Positions 48,228 through 56,905 of a stretch of DNA of 64,000 nucleotides are shown one piece after another. Both the position numbers and the translations under genes were made by a program. Numbering within the stretch: position 1 is the first letter of the stretch; each line of letters opens with the position of its first letter. The notes under the pieces were generated by a model that saw only the letters and a list, made by a program, of their open reading frames with translations, did no database searches and was not told the DNA's origin. Source of the stretch: an uncultured Desulfosarcina sp. (GTDB lineage: Bacteria > Desulfobacterota > Desulfobacteria > Desulfobacterales > Desulfosarcinaceae). The stretch lies in contig NZ_OY764190.1 in assembly GCF_963668215.1 (NCBI RefSeq), positions 1,674,001-1,738,000 of the forward strand, in the 5' to 3' direction.

Positions 48228-48863
48228 TTATCCGCAGCCATGCTCCGGTTTGAGAATGCCGCTCAGCAGCAGTTCGCTCACCATTTTCCCCAGCGTTTCC
48301 ACCTGCTGCTCGGTGGCGGCCAGGCGGGTCAGGTAGCCGCCGGAAATCAACTGGGCCAGACCATGGATGCCGGACCAGGTGGCCACCGCCAGCTCCATGG
48401 TATCGCGATCCCTGAAAACGCCGGATTCCTTGCCGCTGTTGATGATGGTTTCCACCAGTTGAAAGGCGGCCCAGGAGGCCTCCTTGAGGGACCGCGGCGC
48501 GGTTTTCATATTGATGACCCCGCCGAACAGCAGATGGGCCATGCGGGGCTTTCTGACTCCGAAAAGAATGTACTGCACGGAGGCGGCCACAAACTGTTCG
48601 CGCGGATCACCGGCATGGCGGCCGGCGGCAGCGGTGGCATCCTCCGTAAGCCGCTCGAAGCCTTGCTGGGCGATGGCCGCAATCAGATCGGCTTTATCCC
48701 GGAAATGCCGGTAGGGCGCCGTATGGCTGACCCCGGCGGTCCGGGCCACCTCGCGCAGGCTCAGTCCGTCCAGCCCTTTTTCTTCGATCATTTTCGTCCC
48801 GGCCTGGATCAGTGATCGGCGGAGGTCTCCGTGGTGATAGGGGCGTTGGTTGTTGGCGGGCAC
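48228..48863 (-). CDS. TetR-family transcriptional regulator
   Basis: 211 aa, GTG start with GGAGG six bases upstream. The helix-turn-helix spans residues 8-60 (LIQAGTKMIEEKGLDGLSL, TAGVSHTAPYRHFRDKADLI), then a WHG-type C-terminal domain (ATWSGIHGLAQLISGGYL near 165). This subfamily often regulates efflux or fatty-acid genes. It is downstream of the DHH gene on the same strand by 27 bp and probably co-transcribed. Confidence 0.9.
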   Translation of the reverse strand: MPANNQRPYHHGDLRRSLIQAGTKMIEEKGLDGLSLREVARTAGVSHTAPYRHFRDKADLIAAIAQQGFERLTEDATAAAGRHAGDPREQFVAASVQYILFGVRKPRMAHLLFGGVINMKTAPRSLKEASWAAFQLVETIINSGKESGVFRDRDTMELAVATWSGIHGLAQLISGGYLTRLAATEQQVETLGKMVSELLLSGILKPEHGCG

Positions 48864-48890
48864 TTGTCCTCCGGCTGGGCACAGCAGCGT

Positions 48891-49775
48891 CTATACAGGC
48901 TCGTTTCGTAACAGGATCTTAAGGATGCGCTCCAGGTAGTCCGACGCTTTTTCTCTGGGGAAACGGCAGGCACCGGCGCCGGGGTGCCCGCCACCTTCGA
49001 AGGTGGAAAGCATTTTGCCCACATTTACCTTGCACCCGCGGTTCAAGATGGAGTGTCCCACCTTGATGCTGGCCAGGTGATCCTTGTCATAAAGAATTTT
49101 AACGTTCACCGTGCATTCGGGAAACAGCGAGTAGATCAGAAAACGGTTGCCATTGGGCGCCGGATCGAGATCTCGGAAATCGGTCACGGAAACGTGCCCG
49201 ACCATTTTGGTGTGGGCCATCAGGGCTTTTTCATAGGCGGCGTTGTCCGCCACCACCTGCCGGCAGCGCGACTTGACCATCCCGTCTTCCATGATTCGGT
49301 CCAGGGGCAGGGTCCGCAGCAGGTTCACCAGATGGTCCCAATAGATCGCTTCCGAAGGTTCGCGGTTGGAAATGGTCATGGAAAGAAGGACGTAGGGATA
49401 TTTTTCGGGCCGCAGGATTTCGTCCACGGTCAGATCGGCCGAATCGATGCGGTCGGTCTGGCGAATCAATTCCGCATAATCCCGATTCAGGCGATCACGG
49501 TAGTATTCATAGACGATTCCGGCTGCCGAAGGTGCGATCTTAAAGGCCCCGCTTACCGACTTCTCCGGTTGGTTGGAATAGTGGTGATCGAACCACAGGG
49601 AGCAATTTTCGTGATAGGGCAGGTTGGCGACCACGTCGCCCTCGCGGATGTCCACCCGCCGATGCTGCATGTCGCTGGGCTGGGTCCATAAAATCGATGT
49701 ATCGATCCGCAGCGCGTCCATCAGCAGGGCGGCACAGACCACGCCGTCAAAATCGGGTCGGGTTACCACTCTCAT
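48891..49775 (-). CDS. DHH-family phosphoesterase
   Basis: 294 aa. Mn-dependent phosphohydrolase of the DHH/DHHA1 type, with TRPDFDGVVCAALL near residue 4, the DHH motif itself in LWFDHHYSNQ near 61, and the DHHA1 motif FEGGGHPGAGACRF near 266. Such proteins include nanoRNases, c-di-nucleotide phosphodiesterases and exopolyphosphatase-like enzymes; the N-terminal motif TRPDFDG differs slightly from the RecJ/NrnA form (xHxxPDxDA). AAGGAA lies upstream. The substrate cannot be decided here. Confidence 0.88.
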   Translation of the reverse strand: MRVVTRPDFDGVVCAALLMDALRIDTSILWTQPSDMQHRRVDIREGDVVANLPYHENCSLWFDHHYSNQPEKSVSGAFKIAPSAAGIVYEYYRDRLNRDYAELIRQTDRIDSADLTVDEILRPEKYPYVLLSMTISNREPSEAIYWDHLVNLLRTLPLDRIMEDGMVKSRCRQVVADNAAYEKALMAHTKMVGHVSVTDFRDLDPAPNGNRFLIYSLFPECTVNVKILYDKDHLASIKVGHSILNRGCKVNVGKMLSTFEGGGHPGAGACRFPREKASDYLERILKILLRNEPV

Positions 49776-50126
49776 CCGGTTGGTTCCTTATGCCATCGCA
49801 CAATCTCCACGCGCATCTTCCCTGTTCTTGAAATCGGAACGCATACCCCGCGAAAAAGCGGATCCGGCTGCGTCTATGAACAGCCGTTTGGGTGCATTAT
49901 TTTCATATGTATCAACAATTCCACGGGATCGCAATAGTCGCGCCGACGCATCCGGTCCCCGGAATATCTTTCTTTCCCGATGGATTTTGGGCTTGAACTT
50001 TGATTGAATCCATGAAATCAAAAATGGTTCTATCGGTGCGTAGAACCGCGTTGCCCACCGTCGCATCCGGCAGCAGGCCGGCTGCCCGGGGAAAAATCGG
50101 TGTCGAGAGGAGGCGTGACCCGGAAC
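49776..50126. other. 351-bp intergenic region, no feature recognised
   Basis: Divergent gap between the DHH gene (minus) and the HD gene (plus). Both promoters should lie here, but I see no convincing hexamers, palindrome or small gene. Confidence 0.5.
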
Positions 50127-51035
50127 ATGGCCGAAGTCCAATTGGCGAACCTGGTTGAAATGGAATCCCCGCAAGCGGTTTGGGACGAGACGTTCCATAT
50201 CCTCGACCGCTTCTTTGGCCGGATCGACGTGTCAGGCATTCAATCCGCATTCGACAAGACGGTCTCGCTGTACCGCGGAAAGTGGCCCGAGATCCGGGCT
50301 TGCAACACCGATTACCACGACCTCAAGCATGTCACGGACTGCTTTCTGGCAACGATCCGGCTGCTTCACGGAGCGGCGGAGACGGGAATCGATTTTTCCC
50401 CGCGCCAAGTTTATCTGGGGCTGGTCGCCGCCCTGCTGCACGATACGGGGTATTTGCAATCCAGGCAGGACCGGGCCGGCAGCGGCGCCAAGTACACCGC
50501 CTGCCACGTCCAACGGAGCATGGACTTCATCCGCCGGCATTTTGCACTGTTCGGTTTGCAGGCCCATGAAGTCGAGGCCTGCATGGCCATGGTTCACTGC
50601 ACGGATATCGCCTGCGACCCGGCCACACTGACCTTTGTCGACCAAAACACCGAATGGATCGCCAAAATCCTGGCAACCGCAGATATCATTGCCCAGATGG
50701 CCGATCGCACTTATCTGGAAAAACTGCTTTTTCTCTTCCACGAACTGGATGAGGCCCGCATCCACCTGTTCCACAACGAAATCGATCTGCTGGTGCGGTC
50801 CCGGGATTTTTACGCCCGCATGGCGGACCGCATCGAAAACCAGCTCTCATCCGTCAATCGCTTCATGATTCACCACTTCAAAGCCCGTTGGGAAATCGAC
50901 GCCGATCTTTATCAACGGGCCATGGAGAACCAGCAGGCCTATCTGGCCGACATTCTCGAAAAGGCCGAGGCGGACCCCAGGGAAAGGCTGCGGCGCCAGC
51001 GCATCGTGGAAAAGGTACAATCGAAATACAACTGA
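50127..51035 (+). CDS. HD-domain phosphohydrolase-like protein
   Basis: 302 aa from ATG 50127; GTG codons at 50100 and 50115 are in frame, but the first precedes the GAGGAGG and the second is too close to it. Even so the spacing to 50127 is long (13 nt), so the start is uncertain. HD-domain features: His in NTDYHDLKHVTDC near 65, the HD pair in ALLHDTGYL near 105, a later His in AMVHCTDIA near 165 and Asp in ILATADIIAQMAD near 190. Relatives are metal-dependent (cyclic) nucleotide phosphohydrolases. The ligand is unknown. Confidence 0.8.
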   Translation: MAEVQLANLVEMESPQAVWDETFHILDRFFGRIDVSGIQSAFDKTVSLYRGKWPEIRACNTDYHDLKHVTDCFLATIRLLHGAAETGIDFSPRQVYLGLVAALLHDTGYLQSRQDRAGSGAKYTACHVQRSMDFIRRHFALFGLQAHEVEACMAMVHCTDIACDPATLTFVDQNTEWIAKILATADIIAQMADRTYLEKLLFLFHELDEARIHLFHNEIDLLVRSRDFYARMADRIENQLSSVNRFMIHHFKARWEIDADLYQRAMENQQAYLADILEKAEADPRERLRRQRIVEKVQSKYN

Positions 51036-51063
51036 ACGGCGTCCGGCCGAGCCCACCGACCCT

Positions 51064-51972
51064 TCATTTCCGCACTGGCGACAAACGACCGCCACAGCCA
51101 TTTTTTCGCGCAGGCAGATTGGTCAGGAAAACCGCGGCCAGGACCAGCGCGCCGCCGCCGGCCTGGATGGCGGTAAGCCTTTCGTCCAGCAGTAACCATG
51201 CGCCGATGGCGGTCACTACCGGGATGCCGTTGACAAACACGGCCGCTTTCGAAGCCGGAACCTGGGAGAGAGCAAAATTGTAACATAAAAAGGCGCCCAC
51301 CGTGGCAAAGACGGTCAGGTAGCCGACGGCCAGCGCGGATTTAAGCGTGATTGTCGTCCATTCGATGGACGGCAGTTCCCATAGAAAAAACAGGCTGTAA
51401 AAGGCCGCGCCGTACACGATCTGCACAAACGTGATTTCAAGGGACGAATAGCTGCGCCCCAGATCGCGGGCAAAAACCATGTACAGGGCTGCCGAAACCA
51501 CGGCGCCGCCAATCAGCAGATCCCCCAGCAGGGAACCTTCGAGAGTCAAGCCGAACTCCGGATCTCCAACCACCAGCAACGCGATCCCGCAAAAAGACAG
51601 CCCGATGCCGATGGCAACGATGCGGTTGGTGCGTTCGCCGAGCATTACCGTGCTCAACAGCAACACGACCAGGGGAACGGTGGCGATGATCAGCGCGGTC
51701 TTGGGAGCGGTCGTGTGCTGGAGGCCGATGGTTTCGAAAATAAAATAGAGCCCCGGCTCGAACAGGGCCAGCAGCACCATTTTCAGGCGATCTTTTCCAT
51801 GAAAGGCCGGCCACTTGCGGCCCCTCCGGATAAACAGGAAGAACAGGGCCGCCAGTGAAAACCGGATAAAGACCAGCGTGAACGTGGGCACGCTTTCCAG
51901 CGCCACCTTGGTGGCAACGAAAGAGAGGCCCCAGAAAACCATGGTGGCCACCAGGGCGGCGTAGGTTTTCAT
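51064..51972 (-). CDS. EamA/DMT-superfamily transporter
   Basis: 302 aa from ATG 51972, beginning four bases after the SDR stop, so it is coupled to that gene. Ten membrane segments in two EamA repeats: FWGLSFVATKVALESVPTF near 14, FIFETIGLQHTTAPKTALII near 78 and FLCYNFALSQVPASKAAVF near 235. It is the last gene of a YkgJ-SDR-EamA operon. The transported substrate is unknown; association with an SDR hints at a small hydroxy or keto metabolite, which is speculation. Confidence 0.9.
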   Translation of the reverse strand: MKTYAALVATMVFWGLSFVATKVALESVPTFTLVFIRFSLAALFFLFIRRGRKWPAFHGKDRLKMVLLALFEPGLYFIFETIGLQHTTAPKTALIIATVPLVVLLLSTVMLGERTNRIVAIGIGLSFCGIALLVVGDPEFGLTLEGSLLGDLLIGGAVVSAALYMVFARDLGRSYSSLEITFVQIVYGAAFYSLFFLWELPSIEWTTITLKSALAVGYLTVFATVGAFLCYNFALSQVPASKAAVFVNGIPVVTAIGAWLLLDERLTAIQAGGGALVLAAVFLTNLPARKNGCGGRLSPVRK

Positions 51973-51976
51973 CGGT

Positions 51977-52792
51977 TCAGACCACACCTTCGGGCATGGG
52001 AGCGACGGCCTCACCGCCCAGGCAATAGCCGCCATCCAGCCGCACGACGCTGCCCGTCATGAAAGGGGCCTCGTCCAGCAGAAAACGGACGGCCCGGACA
52101 ACGTCGTCCACTCGCCCGATTCTGCACGCAAGGGTGTGATCGACAATGGCCTGGCGCTGTTTTTCGGTCAGCAGTCCCCACCCCCGCGTATGCATGCCGT
52201 GGCGGGTTTCGACCACCCCGATCATCAGTTCGTTGACCCGCACATGAGGCGCACCCAAACGCGCCCAGGTTTCCGTGAGCAGGGAAATGCCGCGGTTGGC
52301 GGCCGCGTAACCTTCGTTGAAAAGGTAGCTGGCCGGGCCGCTGCGGCCGACGATGCCGGCAATGGACGAAAGGTTGACCACAGCGCCGTCACCGGATGCC
52401 TTGAGATGGGGCAGGGCGGCTTCGAACACCCATTGCTTGGCCCGCAGCGTGGTGGCCATCTCCAGGTCCCATTGCTCTCGTGTATACGCGCCATGGACCA
52501 CCGGCCATCCTCCCCGTTCAATGTTGTTGATCAGGATGTCCAGCCGCCCGAACCGGTCGACGACCGTTTCCACCAGGCGGGGAATGGCATCGGTATCCAG
52601 AAGGTCGATGCGTTCGATCCAGTGGTCCGTGCCGGTGGCCGCGAAATCGCGCTGCATGGCCGCAAGGTTTTCCGGCCAGTCATGCCAGGTGGCCGCCACC
52701 CGGATGCCGCGAGTCAGCAGATCCAGGGCGATGGCCTTGCCGATGCCTTTGATGCCCCCAAGCACGAAGGCGGTTTTTTCACGGGTTGTCAT
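51977..52792 (-). CDS. short-chain dehydrogenase/reductase-like protein with altered active site
   Basis: 271 aa. Rossmann fold with the nucleotide motif VLGGIKGIGKAI (TGxxxGIG class) at residues 10-21, NNIERG at 89-94 in place of NNAG, and the catalytic Ser in VNLSSIAG near 140. The YxxxK motif reads YLFNE, so the catalytic Lys is replaced by Glu; GYAAAN follows. The C-terminus LDGGYCLGG is typical of SDRs. It could be a non-catalytic or mechanistically altered SDR. The start overlaps the stop of the YkgJ-type gene (ATGA); AAGGAG lies upstream. Confidence 0.88.
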   Translation of the reverse strand: MTTREKTAFVLGGIKGIGKAIALDLLTRGIRVAATWHDWPENLAAMQRDFAATGTDHWIERIDLLDTDAIPRLVETVVDRFGRLDILINNIERGGWPVVHGAYTREQWDLEMATTLRAKQWVFEAALPHLKASGDGAVVNLSSIAGIVGRSGPASYLFNEGYAAANRGISLLTETWARLGAPHVRVNELMIGVVETRHGMHTRGWGLLTEKQRQAIVDHTLACRIGRVDDVVRAVRFLLDEAPFMTGSVVRLDGGYCLGGEAVAPMPEGVV

Positions 52793-53547
52793 CGGCGCTC
52801 CTTTTTCCCGGAAAGCTCGGCGCCCGCCGGTCGGTTTTCGAACACCGTCTGCCGGACCCAGTCCATGGCGGAACAGAGCAATTCGACGTCGTCGGAAAAA
52901 TCTAGTTCCGGAAGACTGGCGGCTGGCATATCGGCAACCGCCTCATCGATTTGGCCGCGGAAGGTATCCAGGTCGTAAAGGGCCGTGTAAACACGTTTTT
53001 CTTCGGAAGGAGGCAACACTCCCGGGCGAAAACGGTTCTTCTGTCCGATCAGTTCCAGCATGTGGTCGTTCATGCGGTTGTGGTCGGCGATCTGCTGGTC
53101 GTCCACCCACTGTTCGACGGTGGTGGGCCGCCCTTCCTGGAACCCCTTGCAGTGCGGCTCCCGGATCAAGGCCCAGTGTTCGGTCAGCGTTCCCGTTTGC
53201 CGGTCGCGGGAGACGCCCCGGGCCAGGGGATAAGTCCGGCAGGAGGCCGGCCGGGCCGGGTAAACGCGACATCCGTCCGGCGTGACAAAAGGACAGGCCA
53301 GATCCTGCGCATCGCCGAATCGCAGGCTGACCACCGGCAGACCGGTTCCGGGGCCGGTGCTCGCCCGGGTATACGTTTTCAAAAAATCGGTGGACGTCAT
53401 CTTCAGATATTGCTTGAGGCACAGGACGTCATAGGGTGTCAGGACCTGGTTGAGATCCCGGCAGCAGGCGTTGAAGCAGGGAACCTGCGGCGAACAGGAA
53501 AAACAAAAGGTCTGATGTTTTTCCAGCTTGGAAATGACGTTTTGCAC
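52789..53547 (-). CDS. YkgJ-family zinc/iron-chelating Cys-cluster protein
   Basis: 252 aa from the GTG at 53547, chosen because AGGAG lies seven bases upstream; an ATG at 53598 in the same frame has no such site. The Cys cluster is FCFSCSPQVPCFNACCRD (residues 15-32), then CPFVTPDGCRVYPARPASCRTYPL near 82-105, which matches the CxxC...CC and C..YP.RP..CR pattern of the family. Members probably hold a Zn or Fe-S site; function is not established. The C-terminal 90 residues are acidic. First gene of the minus-strand operon with SDR and EamA. Confidence 0.87.
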   Translation of the reverse strand: MQNVISKLEKHQTFCFSCSPQVPCFNACCRDLNQVLTPYDVLCLKQYLKMTSTDFLKTYTRASTGPGTGLPVVSLRFGDAQDLACPFVTPDGCRVYPARPASCRTYPLARGVSRDRQTGTLTEHWALIREPHCKGFQEGRPTTVEQWVDDQQIADHNRMNDHMLELIGQKNRFRPGVLPPSEEKRVYTALYDLDTFRGQIDEAVADMPAASLPELDFSDDVELLCSAMDWVRQTVFENRPAGAELSGKKERR

Positions 53548-54106
53548 GGTCTGGCTCCTGTGGAATCGGGTTCGGCTTGGATCTGGCAGTGGTAGCATGT
53601 TGAGCGGGCTTGTCAACCGTAACTTGGGCCCGGCTTTCGAATCCACAAAAAAAAGAAAATCTTCCCGACTCGCATCCCATAGAAAACTGGAAAAATCCCA
53701 CCATATATTGTGCTGGAAAAACAAGGGCCAACCATATATGGACCCATGTCCCGATCACGATAACGTACTGCATCTTATGGCATTTTATGCTGCTGAAATT
53801 TCTTGACAATGAATATGCTGGATGGTATTGATCTTACCTTGTGTTAGACAATAACTATCTTCCCGAATTTATACAAAATATTCAATAGACCGAGTCAATG
53901 CTGCAGGGCATTGAACGCATCTCTGCAATACGTGTTTGGAATAACAGGGTATGGGTGTTTTTCAGGATTAACGCAGTGTAACCGTCCGGGGCGAAACCAC
54001 CCGGACACCGAATCCATGGAAGGGAGGTGCAACAAACAGGAGGTTGACCATAGTTTCGGAAGTCAGTTGAGTGAATCTTTTTAACCAACCGTAGGAGGTA
54101 TACTAA
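53548..54106. other. 559-bp leader region of the apr operon
   Basis: Divergent gap holding the promoters of aprBA and of the YkgJ operon. Seen in it: TTGACA at 53803-53808, the palindrome CCATATATGG at 53732-53741, and a long 5' leader before aprB. An open frame of 68 codons on the minus strand (53882-54088) has no ribosome-binding site and no recognisable protein features. Confidence 0.5.
53803..53831 (+). promoter_or_regulatory. candidate aprBA promoter
   Basis: A perfect -35 TTGACA (53803-53808), 17-bp spacer, then TATTGA (53826-53831), only a three-of-six -10. It lies 275 bp upstream of aprB, in an AT-rich stretch. Confidence 0.45.
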
Positions 54107-54538
54107 ATGCCAAGTTTTGTAATTCAGGAAAAATGTGACGGCTGCAAGGGTGGCGATAAAACCGCTTGCATGTACATTTGTCCCAATGACCTGATGGTGC
54201 TGGATCCCAACGCCATGAAAGCCTACAACCAGGAACCGGATCAGTGCTGGGAGTGCTTTTCTTGCGTAAAAATCTGCCCCACCCAGGCCATCGAAGTGCG
54301 CGGCTACGCCGATTTCGTGCCGCTGGGAAGCTCCATCATGCCCATGATGGGTACCGAGGACGTCATGTGGACCTGTAAATTCAGAAACGGACTCATCAAG
54401 CGCTTCAAGTTCCCCATCCGGACCACTCCAGAAGGCCAGGCCAATGCCTACGCCGACCTCAAGGGCAAGGATCTCGAAAGCGGTCTGCTCTCCACGGAAG
54501 AAGCCGACGGCTACACCATTCCGACCCCGAATCTGTAA
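54107..54538 (+). CDS. aprB: adenylylsulfate reductase beta subunit
   Basis: Ferredoxin-like subunit of cytoplasmic APS reductase, which reduces adenosine phosphosulfate to sulfite and AMP in sulfate respiration. 143 aa. Two [4Fe-4S] sites: KCDGCKGGDKTACMYICP (residues 9-26, with the family's characteristic insertion) and CWECFSCVKICP (47-58). The C-terminal tail, which wraps around AprA in known structures, includes PIRTTPEGQ. AGGAGG precedes the start. The aprA gene follows after 64 bp. Confidence 0.97.
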   Translation: MPSFVIQEKCDGCKGGDKTACMYICPNDLMVLDPNAMKAYNQEPDQCWECFSCVKICPTQAIEVRGYADFVPLGSSIMPMMGTEDVMWTCKFRNGLIKRFKFPIRTTPEGQANAYADLKGKDLESGLLSTEEADGYTIPTPNL

Positions 54539-54602
54539 TTCGGTACCACCTTTTCAGTTGATTTAACTTTAAGAAATCGAATTTTCTACAGGAGGATACA
54601 AT

Positions 54603-56582
54603 ATGGCATTACCGAATAAACCTGTGGGTGAACTCAAGGCCGTGCGGGATCCTGAAGTTGACGAGCGCGAAGTTGATGTCCTCATCGTTGGCGGTGGTAT
54701 GGCTGCCTGCGGTACCGCATTTGAAGTTAAAAAATGGCTCAAAGACGACCAGACCGTACTGCTGTGCGACAAGGCCGCCATGGAGCGTTCCGGCGCCGTT
54801 GCCCAGGGTCTGTCCGCTATCAACACATTTGTTGGCGACAACCCCAAAGAAGACTACGTGCGCATGGTCCGCAACGACCTGATGGGTCTGGTCCGTGAAG
54901 ACCTGATCTACGACCTGGGCTGCCATGTCGACGATTCCGTTTACCTGTTCGAAGAATGGGGACTGCCCGTCTGGAAAAAGAGCGAAGACGGAAAGAACAT
55001 GGACGGTAAAAAAGGCCAGGCCATGGGTACCCTGAAATCCGGTGCTCAGCCGGTTCGTACCGGTAAATGGCAGATCATGATCAACGGTGAGTCCTACAAG
55101 CGTATCGTCGCCGAAGCCGCCAAACTGGCCCTTGGCGAAGACAACATCATCGAGCGCTGCTTCATCGTCGAACTGCTCCTGGATGCCACTGTGCCGAATC
55201 AGATTGCCGGTGCGGTTGGTTTCTCCGTCCGCGAAAACAAAGTCTACATCATCAAATGCAAAACCATGATGGTTGCCTGCGGCGGCGCTGTGAACATCTA
55301 CCAGCCCCGTTCGGTCGGTGAAGGTAAAGGCCGCGCCTGGTATCCGGTATGGAACGCTGGTTCCACCTACACCATGGCCATGAAGGTCGGTGCCGAACTC
55401 ACCATGATGGAAAACCGTTTCACCCCGGCCCGTTTTAAAGACGGTTACGGCCCGGTTGGTGCATGGTTCCTGCTGTTCAAGGCCAAAACCCTCAACGGCT
55501 TGGGCGAACCGTTTGCCGGTAGCGACGCCGCCAAGGCCGAACTGGAAAAATACGCTCCCTACGGCACCGCCGCCATTACGCCGACCTGTCTGCGTAACCA
55601 CCTGATGCTGTTCGAGATGAAAGAAGGCCGCGGTCCGATCCTGATGGACACCGTCTCCGCACTGGCCACCTTGGGCGCCACCATGGACAAGAAAGAACTC
55701 AAGCACCTCGAGTCCGAAGCTTGGGAAGACTTCCTGGATATGACCTGCGGCCAGGCCAACCTGTGGTGTGCTCAGGACTGCGAACCGGAGAAGAAAAACT
55801 CCGAAGTTATGCCCACCGAGCCTTACCTGCTGGGCTCCCACTCCGGCTGCTGCGGTCTGTGGTGCTCCGGCCCCGATTACGACTGGGTCCCGGATGCATA
55901 CAAAATCAAAGCCCGCAACGGCAAGGTCTACAAACAGATGACCACGGTCGAGGGTCTGTTCACCGCCGGCGACGGCGTGGGCGGCTCCGGTCACAAGTTC
56001 TCCTCCGGTTCCCATGCCGAGGGTCGTATCGCCGCCAAGCAGATGGTGCGCTACGCAACGGACTTCGCCGATTTCACCCCGACCCTGAAGCAGTCCAAGG
56101 AAGAACTGGTCGACCTGGTTTACAAACCGGTTCGCACCTTCCTGGATCATTGCGACTACACCACCGCCATCGACATCAACCCCAACTACATGAAACCCAA
56201 CGGGATGATGTACCGCCTGATGAAGGCCACCCATGAGTACGGTGCTGGAACGGCCACCTTCTATCAGACCACCAGCAAGTGCCTGGAAATCGTCATGGAT
56301 CTGCTTGCCACCATGCGCGAAGACTGCGAGAAGCTGGCTGCCGGCGATCTGCACGAACTGATGAGATGCTGGGAAATCGAACACCGCATCTGGACGGTGG
56401 AATCTCACCTGCGTCACATCCAGTTCCGTAAAGAGACCCGCTACCCGGGCTTCTACTATCAGTCCGACTATCCGGGACAGGATGACGAAAACTGGTTCTG
56501 CTTCGTCAACTCCAAGTACGATCCGGAAAAGAAGGAGTGGGATATCTTCAAGAAAGACTACATCAAGATTATCCCGGACTAA
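54603..56582 (+). CDS. aprA: adenylylsulfate reductase alpha subunit
   Basis: FAD-containing catalytic subunit of APS reductase, 659 aa, the usual length. FAD motif VDVLIVGGGMAACGTAFE near residues 22-39; RSGAVAQGLSAINT near 65 (FAD/substrate loop); substrate-pocket segments NRFTPARFKDGYGPVGAW near 270 and GSHSGCCGLWCSGPDYDW near 415; TAGDGVGGSGHKFSSGS near 460. AGGAGG upstream. A strong terminator follows the stop, so aprBA can be transcribed independently of the qmo genes. Codon choice is more biased (frequent GGT, CGT) than in neighbours, as expected for a very abundant protein. Confidence 0.98.
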   Translation: MALPNKPVGELKAVRDPEVDEREVDVLIVGGGMAACGTAFEVKKWLKDDQTVLLCDKAAMERSGAVAQGLSAINTFVGDNPKEDYVRMVRNDLMGLVREDLIYDLGCHVDDSVYLFEEWGLPVWKKSEDGKNMDGKKGQAMGTLKSGAQPVRTGKWQIMINGESYKRIVAEAAKLALGEDNIIERCFIVELLLDATVPNQIAGAVGFSVRENKVYIIKCKTMMVACGGAVNIYQPRSVGEGKGRAWYPVWNAGSTYTMAMKVGAELTMMENRFTPARFKDGYGPVGAWFLLFKAKTLNGLGEPFAGSDAAKAELEKYAPYGTAAITPTCLRNHLMLFEMKEGRGPILMDTVSALATLGATMDKKELKHLESEAWEDFLDMTCGQANLWCAQDCEPEKKNSEVMPTEPYLLGSHSGCCGLWCSGPDYDWVPDAYKIKARNGKVYKQMTTVEGLFTAGDGVGGSGHKFSSGSHAEGRIAAKQMVRYATDFADFTPTLKQSKEELVDLVYKPVRTFLDHCDYTTAIDINPNYMKPNGMMYRLMKATHEYGAGTATFYQTTSKCLEIVMDLLATMREDCEKLAAGDLHELMRCWEIEHRIWTVESHLRHIQFRKETRYPGFYYQSDYPGQDDENWFCFVNSKYDPEKKEWDIFKKDYIKIIPD

Positions 56583-56619
56583 TCGAATGTCGACGGTTGT
56601 TATAGTCGAATAGCTACAC

Positions 56620-56656
56620 ACCTCCAGGTGCCTTAATGGCGCCTGGAGGTTTTTAT
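56620..56656 (+). terminator. aprBA terminator
   Basis: Arms ACCTCCAGGTGCC (56620-56632) and GGCGCCTGGAGGT (56638-56650) pair with one wobble; loop TTAAT; TTTTATT follows. Confidence 0.85.
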
Positions 56657-56754
56657 TAATAAATCCGGACAGTTTGTGTTCGGGTAGTACCCATCTGGGA
56701 CAGTACCGAGCCTTGGAGCGTACTGAAACTAGAAGGTCCATTTTATTGGAGCGT

Positions 56755-56798
56755 GAAACCGGTATCTGGAGGCCGGCATGTTCCGGCGCCGCGGTTTC
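56755..56798 (+). repeat. two-part hairpin in the aprA-qmoA gap
   Basis: Outer arms GAAACC/GGTTTC and inner GCCGG-catgtt-CCGGC. It lies in the qmo leader, 107 bp before qmoA; a regulatory role is possible. The rest of the 323-bp gap holds the apr terminator and no gene. Confidence 0.4.
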
Positions 56799-56905
56799 CA
56801 GCTCCCCGTTTCCAGTTTCAATAAAAGGGTATTACCCGGAACCGAAATGAAGACGAACCGTTTGTTTAATTACTTTTTAGAAACGTTGATGCACGGAGGG
56901 ATAGC

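Noticed and set aside
53732..53741. CCATATATGG palindrome as an operator for apr
   Set aside because: Short AT-rich palindrome likely by chance in an AT-rich leader; no second copy is placed meaningfully.
53882..54088. 68-codon minus-strand open frame in the apr leader
   Set aside because: No ribosome-binding site, no recognisable protein, and it lies in a region needed for apr promoter and leader.
54609..56741. 710-codon open frame on the minus strand over aprA
   Set aside because: Antisense shadow of a strongly codon-biased gene; aprA is unambiguous.
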